Below are positions 1-7,266 of a stretch of 10,299 bases of DNA, in pieces. Location of the stretch: contig DUTL01000014.1 of assembly GCA_012842105.1 (NCBI GenBank), forward strand, positions 1 through 10,299. Reading direction: 5' to 3'. Both the position numbers and the translations under genes were made by a program. The DNA is from Candidatus Fermentithermobacillaceae bacterium. Its GTDB lineage: Bacteria > Bacillota > Sulfobacillia > Fermentithermobacillales > Fermentithermobacillaceae. The notes below the pieces were generated by a model. That model saw nothing but the letters and a program-made list of their open reading frames with translations. It was not told the origin of the DNA and did not search any database. Position 1 is the stretch's first letter. Every line of letters begins with the position of its first letter.

Positions 1-76
1 CAAGAGAACATAGACATGGTTCTGGGCCACCTGGGCTAAAAGCCTGCAGGCATGAGCCTCCCACAACGGCTTAAGC

Positions 77-490
77 TTATTCTATGGTGAAATTCCCTCG
101 CACCATCACTATTACCTGAGACGTGGCCTTAATCCCTCTTCCGTCATCTCTGGGGACCAGCAAGAGGTGGTTGGCTGGAACCTCATCCCCATTTCTGAGA
201 TCAACGCCCTGGGTTGAATCGCAGAGGCCCCCCAGCTCTGTATCTACTACAGTAGCTTTCCCGGATCTCAGAATAATCTGTGTTCCTGAATAGCCTTTCA
301 GGATATCCCCAGGGGCCAGCTCAATCACAGACATCTTCAACTTAGCGTCAACATATGCACGGGTGACCAGCGGGTCATCTTCGCTCCCCGGCAAAGGCAT
401 GCCTGAAGAAGCAAGCCCCTTGCCGAACCATCCAAGCACGGCCCCTGCCGCTACCAATAATACTGCATAAACCCACGGTTTCTTTGCCAT
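77..490 (-). CDS. Conserved membrane-anchored protein of unknown function
   Basis: This encodes 137 aa. One N-terminal membrane segment (about residues 6-28) follows a short Lys-containing leader, so it is an uncleaved anchor or signal anchor and the rest should lie outside the membrane. The soluble part carries an acidic DDPLVTRAYVD segment (38-48), then a compact probably beta-rich region with IILRSGKAT (72-80), ELGGL (85-89), NHLLLVPRDDGRGI (107-120) and a C-terminal IVMVRG strand. I know similar short proteins from Clostridia and other spore-formers, where they are annotated as hypothetical; no function is established. The ATG at 490 has a GGGGAG Shine-Dalgarno site 6 nt upstream. It starts 22 nt after the prfB stop and is probably the last gene seen of the secA-prfB unit. 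The gene call is good; the function is open. Confidence 0.85.
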   Translation of the reverse strand: MAKKPWVYAVLLVAAGAVLGWFGKGLASSGMPLPGSEDDPLVTRAYVDAKLKMSVIELAPGDILKGYSGTQIILRSGKATVVDTELGGLCDSTQGVDLRNGDEVPANHLLLVPRDDGRGIKATSQVIVMVRGNFTIE

Positions 491-512
491 TTCGGGCTCC
501 CCTTCCCTTAGT

Positions 513-1617
513 CTATGCTTCCTGGGCGTACTGCCTTAGTTTAGCGTATATGAAATCGTCAATGTCGCCGTCCATAACCCTGTCCACATTGCCGGATTCA
601 ACCCCAGTACGGTGGTCTTTCACCAATGTGTACGGCTGGAACACGTATGATCTTATTTGGCTGCCCCATGCAATTTCCTTGTGAGGCCCCCTGAGAGTTT
701 CAATCTTCTTCAGCCTTTCTTCTTCCTTCAATACCAGGAGTTTGGCTTTTAGCACCCTCATAGCCACAATCTTGTTGGAATGCTGAGACCGTTCGTTTTG
801 ACAGCTTACAACCACGCCCGTAGGAATATGGGTTATCCTTACCGCCGAATCAGTCTTGTTTACATGCTGCCCCCCGGCTCCTGAAGCTCTAAAGGTATCA
901 ATTTTCAGATCATCAGGGCTTATCTCGACCTCGGTATCTTCCTGGATTTCCGGCAACACGTCAACTGATGCAAAGGATGTATGGCGGCGCTGGTTTGAGT
1001 CAAAAGGGGAAATCCTTACGAGCCTGTGAACTCCTTTCTCAGTACGCAGGAAACCGTAGGCATAGTCTCCCCTTACTGAAAAATTCACGCTCTTGAGGCC
1101 GGCCTCTTCGCCTGGAAGTATGTCAAGGGTTTCCAGTTCAAACCCCTTACGCTCAACCCAGCGAGAGTACATCCGGTAAAGAATTCCCACCCAGTCCATT
1201 GCCTCTGTGCCACCTGCACCTGCATGCAGCGTTACAATTGCATCCCTGGAATCGTATGTTCCCGAAAGAAGCGTCTCAAGTTCAAGGCCGCGAACTTTGA
1301 GGGCGGTTTCCCTTGCAGACCCGGTGAGATCATCCAAAAGCCCCATGTCGCCTTCTTCTTCTGCCAGCAGTGCAATTTCAATGCTATCGCCAATAGAAAC
1401 TTCAAGTTCTCTGTACCGGCGAACTTTGCTCTCAATGCGGCTGATCCGCCTTCCAACTGTTCCGGCTTTTTGTGGATCCTCCCATATTGACGGGTCCTCC
1501 ATCTGCTTCCTTAGGCCTGAAAGTTGCTGCTCGAGCCCTGAAAAGTCAAAGAGACCTCCCGATATTGCTTAATCTTTCCCGTAGTGCCTCAAACTCGCTG
1601 ATAACTTCTTCATACAT
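513..1617 (-). CDS. prfB: Peptide chain release factor 2 with programmed +1 frameshift
   Basis: RF2 recognises UGA and UAA stop codons in the ribosomal A site and triggers hydrolysis of peptidyl-tRNA. A short first frame starts at ATG 1617 (AGGGGG Shine-Dalgarno at 1630-1625, 7 nt spacing), encodes 23 codons and ends at an in-frame TGA (1548-1546). A +1 shift on CTT-TGA-C joins it to the main frame (GAC at 1547-1545), which runs to TAG at 513. The joined product is 367 aa, normal for RF2; the main frame from its first ATG (1502) would give only 329 aa and lack the N-terminus. Visible signatures are the stop-codon tripeptide SPF (203-205 in the full protein) and the catalytic GGQ (248-250), the positions expected for RF2. 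It follows secA by 63 bp. Identification is secure. Confidence 0.97.
1545..1560 (-). promoter_or_regulatory. prfB programmed frameshift site
   Basis: Reading the - strand from 1560, the site is GGGAGG, TCT, CTT, TGA, C. The internal Shine-Dalgarno-like GGGAGG lies three bases before the slippery CTT, and the UGA is followed by C, a poor termination context. Spacing matches the known bacterial prfB element (AGGGGG-TAT-CTT-TGA-C in E. coli). When RF2 is scarce the ribosome pauses at UGA and slips forward one base, so RF2 controls its own level. Confidence 0.96.
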
Positions 1618-1641
1618 GAAAATTCCCCCTGTAAGATTGAT

Positions 1642-1668
1642 CCACATCTAAATAGCATTTAGACATGG
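1642..1668 (-). other. Hairpin in the secA-prfB spacer
   Basis: On the - strand transcript this forms a 12-bp stem with a 3-nt GCU loop. Ten pairs are Watson-Crick and two are G-U, and the G-U pairs exist only in the - strand RNA, which suggests RNA-level function. There is no U-run after it, so it is not a standard intrinsic terminator. It ends about 11 nt before the prfB Shine-Dalgarno site. It could be a processing or stabilising element between the secA and prfB messages. Confidence 0.55.
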
Positions 1669-1680
1669 TATTCCAACACG

Positions 1681-4434
1681 TTACGCAAGTTTACCACAGC
1701 AATTCTTGTATTTCTTGCCGCTCTTGCACGGACACGGGTCATTGCGCCCTATCTTTCGCCCGGCCCTTTGCGGCGCGCCCTTCTGCTCACGGCCTGATGT
1801 TTCCCGGGGCCTTGCTTCGCCGCTTTGATAAGCAGCTGCCGGCGCTGCAGTTCCGGGCCTCGCAGAAGGCTTGGATTCACCGCTTCCGGCCACGGTTACC
1901 CTGAAAAAGTAACTTCCGGTATCTTTTTCAATGTTTTGAATCATGCTCTGGAAAAGCTCGTAACCCTCCTTTTGATACTCAAGGAGGGGGTCTCTTTGGC
2001 CGTAGGCCCGCAACCCAATTCCTTTTCTGAGGCCCTCCATGGCCTGAAGCTGCCCTATCCACTTTTGATCCACTACTCTTAACAGGATAAGGCGTTCAAT
2101 TTCATGGAGGTGTTCACCTAGAATCCCGGCTTTATGTTTGTATGCAACATTAAACATTTGCTTGACAACTGCATTAGCTTCCTCCCTGGATGCAGCCTGC
2201 TCCACCGCATGCTTGAAATCTGCGTCCGGCAGCAATTCCTTGAGGTAAGACTCCAGTCCCGGAAAATCCGCTTCTTCCCCGGTTGCACCCGGAGCCCAGT
2301 ACATGTCAAAACCCAAATCGATGGTTGTGCCAATCATTCCCTGTACTATCCCTGAAAGATTGTCGCTCTCGAGAACTTCACGCCTCTGGGCGTATATCAC
2401 TTCTCGCTGTTTATTCAAGACATTGTCGTATTCAAGTACATTTTTTCTAATAGAGAAGTTGTGAGATTCTATCCTTCTCTGGGCAGTTTCCACTGATTTG
2501 GTGATTAGAGGGTGCTCTATGGGTTCGTCTTCGGGGAATCCCATTTTTTCCATCATATTCCCAATCAGGTCTCCGCCAAAAAGCCTCATGAGTTCATCCT
2601 CGATGGACAGATAGAATCTTGAAGAGCCCGGGTCCCCTTGCCGTCCTGCCCGCCCTCTTAATTGGTTGTCTATCCGCCTGGCTTCATGCCTTTCGGTCCC
2701 TATGACATGAAGGCCGCCCAGCTTGATAACTTCATCGTGTTCACTGTCTGTTAACTTCCTGGCTTTTTGATAAAGCTCCTTATACCGCTTCCGTGCTTCA
2801 ATTACAGCCTCCAGGTACTCATCTGTTTCTCCTGCTTCTATTTGTGCGAGTATTGCCTGGGGAAGTACCTTTTCAGAAGCTACAGCGACTACATCAGGCT
2901 CGAACCCTTCTCTTCTCAACCCTGAACGTGCCATAAAATCAGGATTCCCGCCCAAAAGGATGTCCGTTCCCCTTCCGGCCATGTTGGTAGCTATGGTCAC
3001 AGCGCCCTTTCTTCCGGCCTGGGCAACTATCTCCGCTTCCCTTTCGTGATGTTTTGCATTTAGCACTTCATGAGGAACCCCTCTGGGTTTCAACATAGAC
3101 GATACAAGCTCGGATTTCTCAACTGACCTTGTCCCTACAAGCACAGGCCGTCCAATGCTATGGAGCTGAGATATTTCTTCCACTACAGCTTCGAATTTGG
3201 CTTTCTCTGTGGCCCAGATGGAATCCGCCATACTTGTCCTTGCAAGAGGCTTGTTTGGCGGAATTGACACAACATCCATGCCGTAAATCTCAATGAACTC
3301 AGACTCCTCAGTAACGGCAGTGCCTGTCATTCCTGAAAGTTTCTTGTACATTCTGAAGTAATTTTGCACCGTTATGGTGGCAAGGGTATCAGATTCCTCC
3401 CTCACTTCAACCCTTTCTTTGGCTTCTATGGCCTGGTGAAGCCCGTCTGAAAACCTTCTGCCAACCAAGATACGCCCTGTGAACTCATCAACTATGAGAA
3501 TTTCGCCGTTTTTCACCACATAATCAACATCGCGGCGCATAAGTTCCTTGGCCCTTACCGCCTGTTTGACATAATGTTCGATACCTATGTTTTCTTCTGA
3601 CGAGATATCGTCAATTCCGAGCCAGCCTTCAATCCGGGAAATGCCTTCTTCGGTAAAAGCAACTACCCTGGCCTTTTCTTCCACGGTATAGTGCTTGTCT
3701 ATTGTCAGGCTGTCAGCCAGGGCTCTAAATTTGCGGTACCTGTCTGTTGAGCCTTCGCTTTGGCCTGAAATGATGAGCGGAGTCCTTGCCTCGTCAATCA
3801 GAATCGAGTCCACTTCGTCAACTATGGCATAATCGAGGGCGCTCTGAACCAAATCTTGCTTGCGCCATGCCATATTGTCTCTTAAATAGTCAAACCCAAA
3901 CTCGGTATTGGTTCCATATATGATTGGGCATGAATAAGACCGCTGCTTTGCCCCAGGGTCCATCCCTGAAACCACCAAACCTACATCCAAACCCAGGAAC
4001 CGGTAAATCTGGCCCATCCACTCCCTGTCTCTTGAGGCCAGGTAATCGTTAACTGTAACTACATGGACAGTAGAACCGCCTACAGCATTGAGGTAGGCCG
4101 GCAGAGTGGCAACCAGGGTTTTGCCTTCGCCTGTCTGCATTTCGGCAATCCTTCCCTGGTGCAAAATAACGCCGCCGATTATCTGAACATCAAAATGCCT
4201 CATATCAAGTACTCGCCTGGCTACTTCACGTACAACCGCAAAAGATTCAGGGAGCAAGCTGTCCCGAGATTCACCCCTGGCACTGCGCTCCCGAAACTCC
4301 TGGGTCTTACCCCGAAGCTCTGTATCCGAAAGTTTCTTCATGCCGGGCTCAAGCCTTGATACAGCCGCAACGGTATGAGACACTTTACGCAATTCTCGCT
4401 CATTAGGGTTAAACAGGTTTCTCAATATAGACAC
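1681..4434 (-). CDS. secA: Preprotein translocase ATPase SecA
   Basis: SecA is the motor ATPase that drives unfolded preproteins through SecYEG at the cytoplasmic membrane. The 917-aa product has the N-terminal nucleotide-binding domain with Walker A MQTGEGKT (99-106) and the DEVD box (206-209), the preprotein-binding region (about 225-375), the second ATPase domain with MAGRGTD (485-491) and QLRGRAGRQGDPG (591-603), helical scaffold and wing domains, and a Cys-rich C-terminal zinc site (C901, C903, C912, C913) that binds SecB or the ribosome in known SecAs. It is longer than B. subtilis SecA (841 aa), partly because of an insertion of about 75 residues (497-570) between MAGRGTD and GGLHVIGTERHE. 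The start is GTG at 4434 with GGGG 6 nt upstream; no ATG fits as well. It lies 50 bp after the DUF5317 gene and 63 bp before prfB, as in Bacillus where secA and prfB are neighbours. Confidence 0.98.
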   Translation of the reverse strand: MSILRNLFNPNERELRKVSHTVAAVSRLEPGMKKLSDTELRGKTQEFRERSARGESRDSLLPESFAVVREVARRVLDMRHFDVQIIGGVILHQGRIAEMQTGEGKTLVATLPAYLNAVGGSTVHVVTVNDYLASRDREWMGQIYRFLGLDVGLVVSGMDPGAKQRSYSCPIIYGTNTEFGFDYLRDNMAWRKQDLVQSALDYAIVDEVDSILIDEARTPLIISGQSEGSTDRYRKFRALADSLTIDKHYTVEEKARVVAFTEEGISRIEGWLGIDDISSEENIGIEHYVKQAVRAKELMRRDVDYVVKNGEILIVDEFTGRILVGRRFSDGLHQAIEAKERVEVREESDTLATITVQNYFRMYKKLSGMTGTAVTEESEFIEIYGMDVVSIPPNKPLARTSMADSIWATEKAKFEAVVEEISQLHSIGRPVLVGTRSVEKSELVSSMLKPRGVPHEVLNAKHHEREAEIVAQAGRKGAVTIATNMAGRGTDILLGGNPDFMARSGLRREGFEPDVVAVASEKVLPQAILAQIEAGETDEYLEAVIEARKRYKELYQKARKLTDSEHDEVIKLGGLHVIGTERHEARRIDNQLRGRAGRQGDPGSSRFYLSIEDELMRLFGGDLIGNMMEKMGFPEDEPIEHPLITKSVETAQRRIESHNFSIRKNVLEYDNVLNKQREVIYAQRREVLESDNLSGIVQGMIGTTIDLGFDMYWAPGATGEEADFPGLESYLKELLPDADFKHAVEQAASREEANAVVKQMFNVAYKHKAGILGEHLHEIERLILLRVVDQKWIGQLQAMEGLRKGIGLRAYGQRDPLLEYQKEGYELFQSMIQNIEKDTGSYFFRVTVAGSGESKPSARPGTAAPAAAYQSGEARPRETSGREQKGAPQRAGRKIGRNDPCPCKSGKKYKNCCGKLA

Positions 4435-4484
4435 AATTATCCCCTTTTCCCGGTATCAATTAGGCTTTACCCCATTAGCCACGT

Positions 4485-5087
4485 TCAGTTAATTTTAACA
4501 TCGTTTTGAGCTTCAGGGAAACCGCGGTGCAGTGTGTGAAGAATAAACCAGAAAATGCCGGCGGCCATCACTACGTCGCCTGCACTGAAGGTTGTAGGGG
4601 TCTTGGAAAGGAATTTCCACCCGAAAATATCTGCCAGAAACCTCAATCTTACATTGCCGGTGATTCGCTGGTGGGTAAAGCTTGAAGCCAATGCTTGTAC
4701 CTGGCTGTCAAGAAGATCCAGCCCTATGCCGGTAGGATCAACAGGCATCCTGCCCCCGTTGGCCACTATGACCAGGAAATTCAGAAATATCCCTGAGGCC
4801 AGAGCAAAAAACCCGGGAAGCCGAAGGTTGGGATAGAGCCCGTAGAAGAGCATGAGGTAAGTGGCCAAGGCGATAACAGTGCATAAAACCGGTGAAGGAG
4901 CAATTCTTCCTGTTAGCAGTAAAATCGAACCAAACTTTACCACAAAAGAACCTGCGATCCACTGGAAACGCTGTAATCTCAATTCGCCTAGCCTCGAAAG
5001 CTTTCCCCCTGATAACACTCCAAGAGCCAGTGAGAAAACTACCACAAACCTGAACAACAGATCACTTCCCCAACATCTCTTGATCAA
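4485..5087 (-). CDS. DUF5317 family membrane protein
   Basis: The product is up to 200 aa and very hydrophobic, with about four to five membrane segments (near residues 14-27, 42-60, 66-85, 91-110 and 170-186). The NGGRMPV motif (110-116), followed by a loop with a LADIF-type segment (151-155) and FSAGDV (167-172) before the last helix, matches what I know of DUF5317, a Firmicutes membrane family of unknown function. The longest frame starts at TTG 5087, inside the HD-GYP gene (26-bp overlap), with no clear Shine-Dalgarno site. The in-frame TTG at 5057, just after the HD-GYP stop and preceded by GGGGAAG, would give 190 aa beginning directly at the first hydrophobic helix, which fits the family better. 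Overlap or close coupling suggests co-translation with HD-GYP. Family assignment is from memory of the motif. Confidence 0.85.
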   Translation of the reverse strand: MIKRCWGSDLLFRFVVVFSLALGVLSGGKLSRLGELRLQRFQWIAGSFVVKFGSILLLTGRIAPSPVLCTVIALATYLMLFYGLYPNLRLPGFFALASGIFLNFLVIVANGGRMPVDPTGIGLDLLDSQVQALASSFTHQRITGNVRLRFLADIFGWKFLSKTPTTFSAGDVVMAAGIFWFILHTLHRGFPEAQNDVKIN

Positions 5088-6327
5088 TTATCTTGATCAT
5101 TGCCTTTACTACCTTAGGATCGAACTGGGTCTCCGAGCATCTTATGAGTTCTTTCCTTGCTTCTTCATATGACATCTTATCTTTGTACGGCCTGTCTGTA
5201 GTCATTGCATCAAAGGCGTCGGCACATGCTATTATGCGGGCACCCAAAGGAATTTCCTCGCCTGCCAGCCCACCGGGGAAACCTGATCCATCCCATCTTT
5301 CATGATGATGCCTTATCCACTGTTCGCCCTTCCCCAGAAATTTCATTACCTTAATGATATCTGCACCTATTTCAGCATGGTTCTTCATTTCTTCATACTC
5401 TGCATAAGTGAAAGGGCCTTGCTTCTTCAAGATACCGTCAGACAGACCTACTTTTCCTACGTCATGGAGCAGCCCAACGTATTTCAGAAGTTCAACGTCT
5501 TCGTCGTTTAAGCCCAACTTCTTGGCAACTTTCCCCGAATATTCAGACACTCTGACCGAATGGCCATGGGTATAAGAATCCCGGGCATCTATGGCTATGC
5601 TCAAGGCAGCTGCTATTTCGCTGTACGTTTCCCATAAGTCTATGTACTTCTGGAGGGAAACCCTGGTAACTATGAGAGGCAGGTAGAACAGTACAAGGAC
5701 CAAAGGCCCTACTTGTTGTACTACAAGGACCATGAGCGCCCCCATTGGAAACAGGGCAAACATATTGGGGAGCATCCAGACAATATTGCGCCGCCATATA
5801 CTGACAAATGGGACTTTCATCTGGATGGCAAGGCCTTGGCCAATGATAATGGCATTAAGAAGCGTAAAACCTGTTGCGGCCAATATGAATGCAAACAGCC
5901 CCCGGGGAAACTCAAGGCTGCCAAAACCGCCGTAGATAAGGAAATATATCTTCGAGAACACATAAGCACATACCGTCAACATGCCCCGGTTGAACAACAC
6001 CACGTTAAGAGGCACCTCAAGGGATAAGTCCCTTTTGCGCAAGGTAGCCAGGGCAGCCACCCACATCCCCACGGCAGGCCCATGCAACACAATCACTGTA
6101 AATATTAGGGGCGTAGCCATGGATGCAGTGCCTTTTCCCCTGGGGAACGGCACTGCCGCCGCTTCGCCGCACGCAACCAAAATCGCAAGGAAAAGCACTT
6201 CAGCCACGTGACGGCCGTCCTGAAACTTAGGGATATTGGTTGCAAGAAGGAAAATGCCCAAGCCAGCTATACCCCATACATATGCGTTAAAGAGTCTGAA
6301 CCTTTTCTCCAATGCCGGACACCTCAT
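5062..6327 (-). CDS. Membrane-anchored HD-GYP domain protein (probable c-di-GMP phosphodiesterase)
   Basis: The 421-aa protein has an N-terminal membrane sensor (about 1-225) with six or seven helices, including a conserved-looking segment around residues 60-95, then an HD-GYP domain (about 235-415). Metal-site residues are visible: H254 in THGHS, H288-D289 with K292 in LLHDVGK, and HHExxDGSGFP at 341-351, where Phe replaces the usual Tyr of GYP. The following CADAFDAMTTDRPY (368-381) is typical. Known HD-GYP proteins hydrolyse c-di-GMP to pGpG or GMP, so a role in lowering c-di-GMP, perhaps for motility or sporulation, is inferred. The signal sensed is unknown. ATG 6327 has a poor ribosome site; the in-frame TTG at 6312, with GAGGTG 7 nt upstream, is an equally good start (416 aa). 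It follows a 25-codon peptide gene and overlaps or abuts the DUF5317 gene. Confidence 0.93.
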   Translation of the reverse strand: MRCPALEKRFRLFNAYVWGIAGLGIFLLATNIPKFQDGRHVAEVLFLAILVACGEAAAVPFPRGKGTASMATPLIFTVIVLHGPAVGMWVAALATLRKRDLSLEVPLNVVLFNRGMLTVCAYVFSKIYFLIYGGFGSLEFPRGLFAFILAATGFTLLNAIIIGQGLAIQMKVPFVSIWRRNIVWMLPNMFALFPMGALMVLVVQQVGPLVLVLFYLPLIVTRVSLQKYIDLWETYSEIAAALSIAIDARDSYTHGHSVRVSEYSGKVAKKLGLNDEDVELLKYVGLLHDVGKVGLSDGILKKQGPFTYAEYEEMKNHAEIGADIIKVMKFLGKGEQWIRHHHERWDGSGFPGGLAGEEIPLGARIIACADAFDAMTTDRPYKDKMSYEEARKELIRCSETQFDPKVVKAMIKIIDQEMLGK

Positions 6328-6333
6328 AGAAGG

Positions 6334-6519
6334 GCCGACAGCCCCGAAATACTAGCCCAACTGGAAACAAGCAGCTCCAGCCAAAAGAAGTGTAAGAATG
6401 GCGAGAATTGCCTTCAGAACCTTGTTCACTCAGAAACCCCCTGTTACCTGCTTGTATCCGAACCGCTACTTCAGACCAAACGATATCTCCGCTGTGTAAT
6501 AAGACTATGGGCTGTCGGC
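6334..6519 (-). promoter_or_regulatory. Candidate long-range RNA pairing across the HD-GYP start
   Basis: An 11-nt GC-rich sequence in the leader (6509-6519) is perfectly complementary to 6334-6344, the stretch 7-17 nt upstream of the HD-GYP ATG (6327). In the - strand mRNA the two arms (GCCGACAGCCC and GGGCUGUCGGC) could pair, looping out the 25-codon peptide gene and covering the normal Shine-Dalgarno position. A smaller 6-bp pairing (6535-6540 with 6493-6498) would enclose the 5' arm and could compete. Complementarity is seen; regulation is inferred. Confidence 0.4.
6352..6429 (-). CDS. Small hydrophobic peptide (25 aa) upstream of the HD-GYP gene
   Basis: A short frame from GTG 6429 to TAG 6352 encodes 25 aa: Met-Asn-Lys-Val-Leu-Lys, then an almost unbroken hydrophobic run (AILAILTLLLAGAACFQLG). 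A strong AGGGGG Shine-Dalgarno site lies 7 nt before the GTG, better than the site of the HD-GYP gene that starts 24 nt after its stop. The sequence looks like a single membrane helix or a signal peptide with an imperfect lipobox (AGAAC), so it may be a small membrane protein or a leader peptide whose translation opens the downstream start. I recognise no family. The start and ribosome site are seen in the sequence; function is unknown. A chance frame remains possible because of its size. Confidence 0.5.
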   Translation of the reverse strand: MNKVLKAILAILTLLLAGAACFQLG

Positions 6520-6544
6520 TTTATGTATCTGTTCTACACAATTG

Positions 6545-6570
6545 GCTGGTTTCCTTTTCAAATCCAGCAA
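6545..6570 (-). other. Small hairpin after the 216-aa gene
   Basis: GCTGG (6568-6564) and CCAGC (6549-6545) can pair, extended by UU/AA with one bulged C, just after the stop of the 216-aa gene. No U-run follows, so termination is doubtful. The rest of the 6430-6588 leader has no convincing sigma-70 promoter and no riboswitch consensus that I can recognise. Confidence 0.25.
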
Positions 6571-6588
6571 AAATGTTTCAAAACTTAT

Positions 6589-7239
6589 CTAATTGTCTAA
6601 CAACATGGGAAACTTGCGGTTAACGGCATCAAGTGTTGCCTTGACAACAGATTCTCTCTCATCATATTTAACCGGACAAGACCCGCTAAGAATTATCTCC
6701 TGCCCATCCTCAAGAAGGGTAAGTGTCACAAGGGCCACTTTTGCCGACTTTGATTGGGCCACCCCAACATCGTTCAACACAATCTTCGCTTTAGGAGGCA
6801 ACAGCTTACATAAAGCATCCAGTGTCGCCTCTGCGGCAAGCCAGAGCCATCTGTTCGGGGTGGGAACACCCTTGGCCTTCCCCGATACCAGAACATCGCC
6901 TAGGGCAATTTCTACGGCCACCTCGGCCTCGCCTTTGCCTGCTGCAAGGGCAACTTTTACTAACATTGGCCTTCCCTTGTCCCGGGCATCTTCATCCTGG
7001 TTTATCTGGGCAATTGAGATCTTGCGCCTGTCTATTCTAACCCCACAAGCTGCCAAAATTGCCGATTCAACGTCCCGGACTATATGCCTGGGAGACCGTC
7101 CTGAGCTTGCCAAAACATGAACTTCTTCTATTTCGTCATCTTTGCCCAACACCACTCTGCAAGCAATAACATCTCTGATTTTCTCAACAGTGCTCTCAAA
7201 CTTCTTCGTTTCAGCCAATTCATCAGACATAACTGACAC
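6589..7239 (-). CDS. Uncharacterised conserved protein with internal duplication
   Basis: This encodes 216 aa with no signal peptide or membrane helix, so it is probably cytoplasmic. Residues 20-80 alternate strand and helix (RVVLGKDDEIEEVHVLA, then RSPRHIVRDVESAILAA, then KISIAQI), a pattern I have seen in hypothetical proteins of Clostridia. The C-terminal part holds two similar units: VLVSG (116-120) leading to AEATLDALCKLLP (136-148), and IILSG (182-186) leading to VKATLDAVNRKFP (199-211). This layout recalls the paired units of the LeuA regulatory (dimerisation) domain, but that is only a pattern resemblance. The start GTG 7239 has GAGGA 6 nt upstream; ATG 7230 is an alternative. It follows the nucleotidyltransferase-like gene by 27 bp, so the two are likely co-expressed. 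Function unknown. Confidence 0.85.
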   Translation of the reverse strand: MSVMSDELAETKKFESTVEKIRDVIACRVVLGKDDEIEEVHVLASSGRSPRHIVRDVESAILAACGVRIDRRKISIAQINQDEDARDKGRPMLVKVALAAGKGEAEVAVEIALGDVLVSGKAKGVPTPNRWLWLAAEATLDALCKLLPPKAKIVLNDVGVAQSKSAKVALVTLTLLEDGQEIILSGSCPVKYDERESVVKATLDAVNRKFPMLLDN

Positions 7240-7266
7240 TCCGTATCCTCAGTGGTGTGATCAAGG

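Noticed and set aside
1..62. Possible start of a further - strand gene at the left edge
   Set aside because: Three options compete: ATG at 17 with AGGTGG upstream, a TTG frame opening near 60, and a GTG frame. None has enough sequence to judge, so no gene is called. The bases 41-50 are a 10-bp palindrome with no clear terminator character.
6430..6588. c-di-GMP riboswitch in the leader before HD-GYP
   Set aside because: A riboswitch would suit the gene, and an AUAAAGCC segment slightly recalls the GEMM core, but the GGCAAACC and GNRA tetraloop parts are absent. I could not fit either c-di-GMP class.
6593..7120. 175-aa + strand frame opposite the 216-aa gene
   Set aside because: Low-complexity Ser/Thr-rich translation and no ribosome site; the - strand gene has a good start, spacing and conserved-looking pattern.
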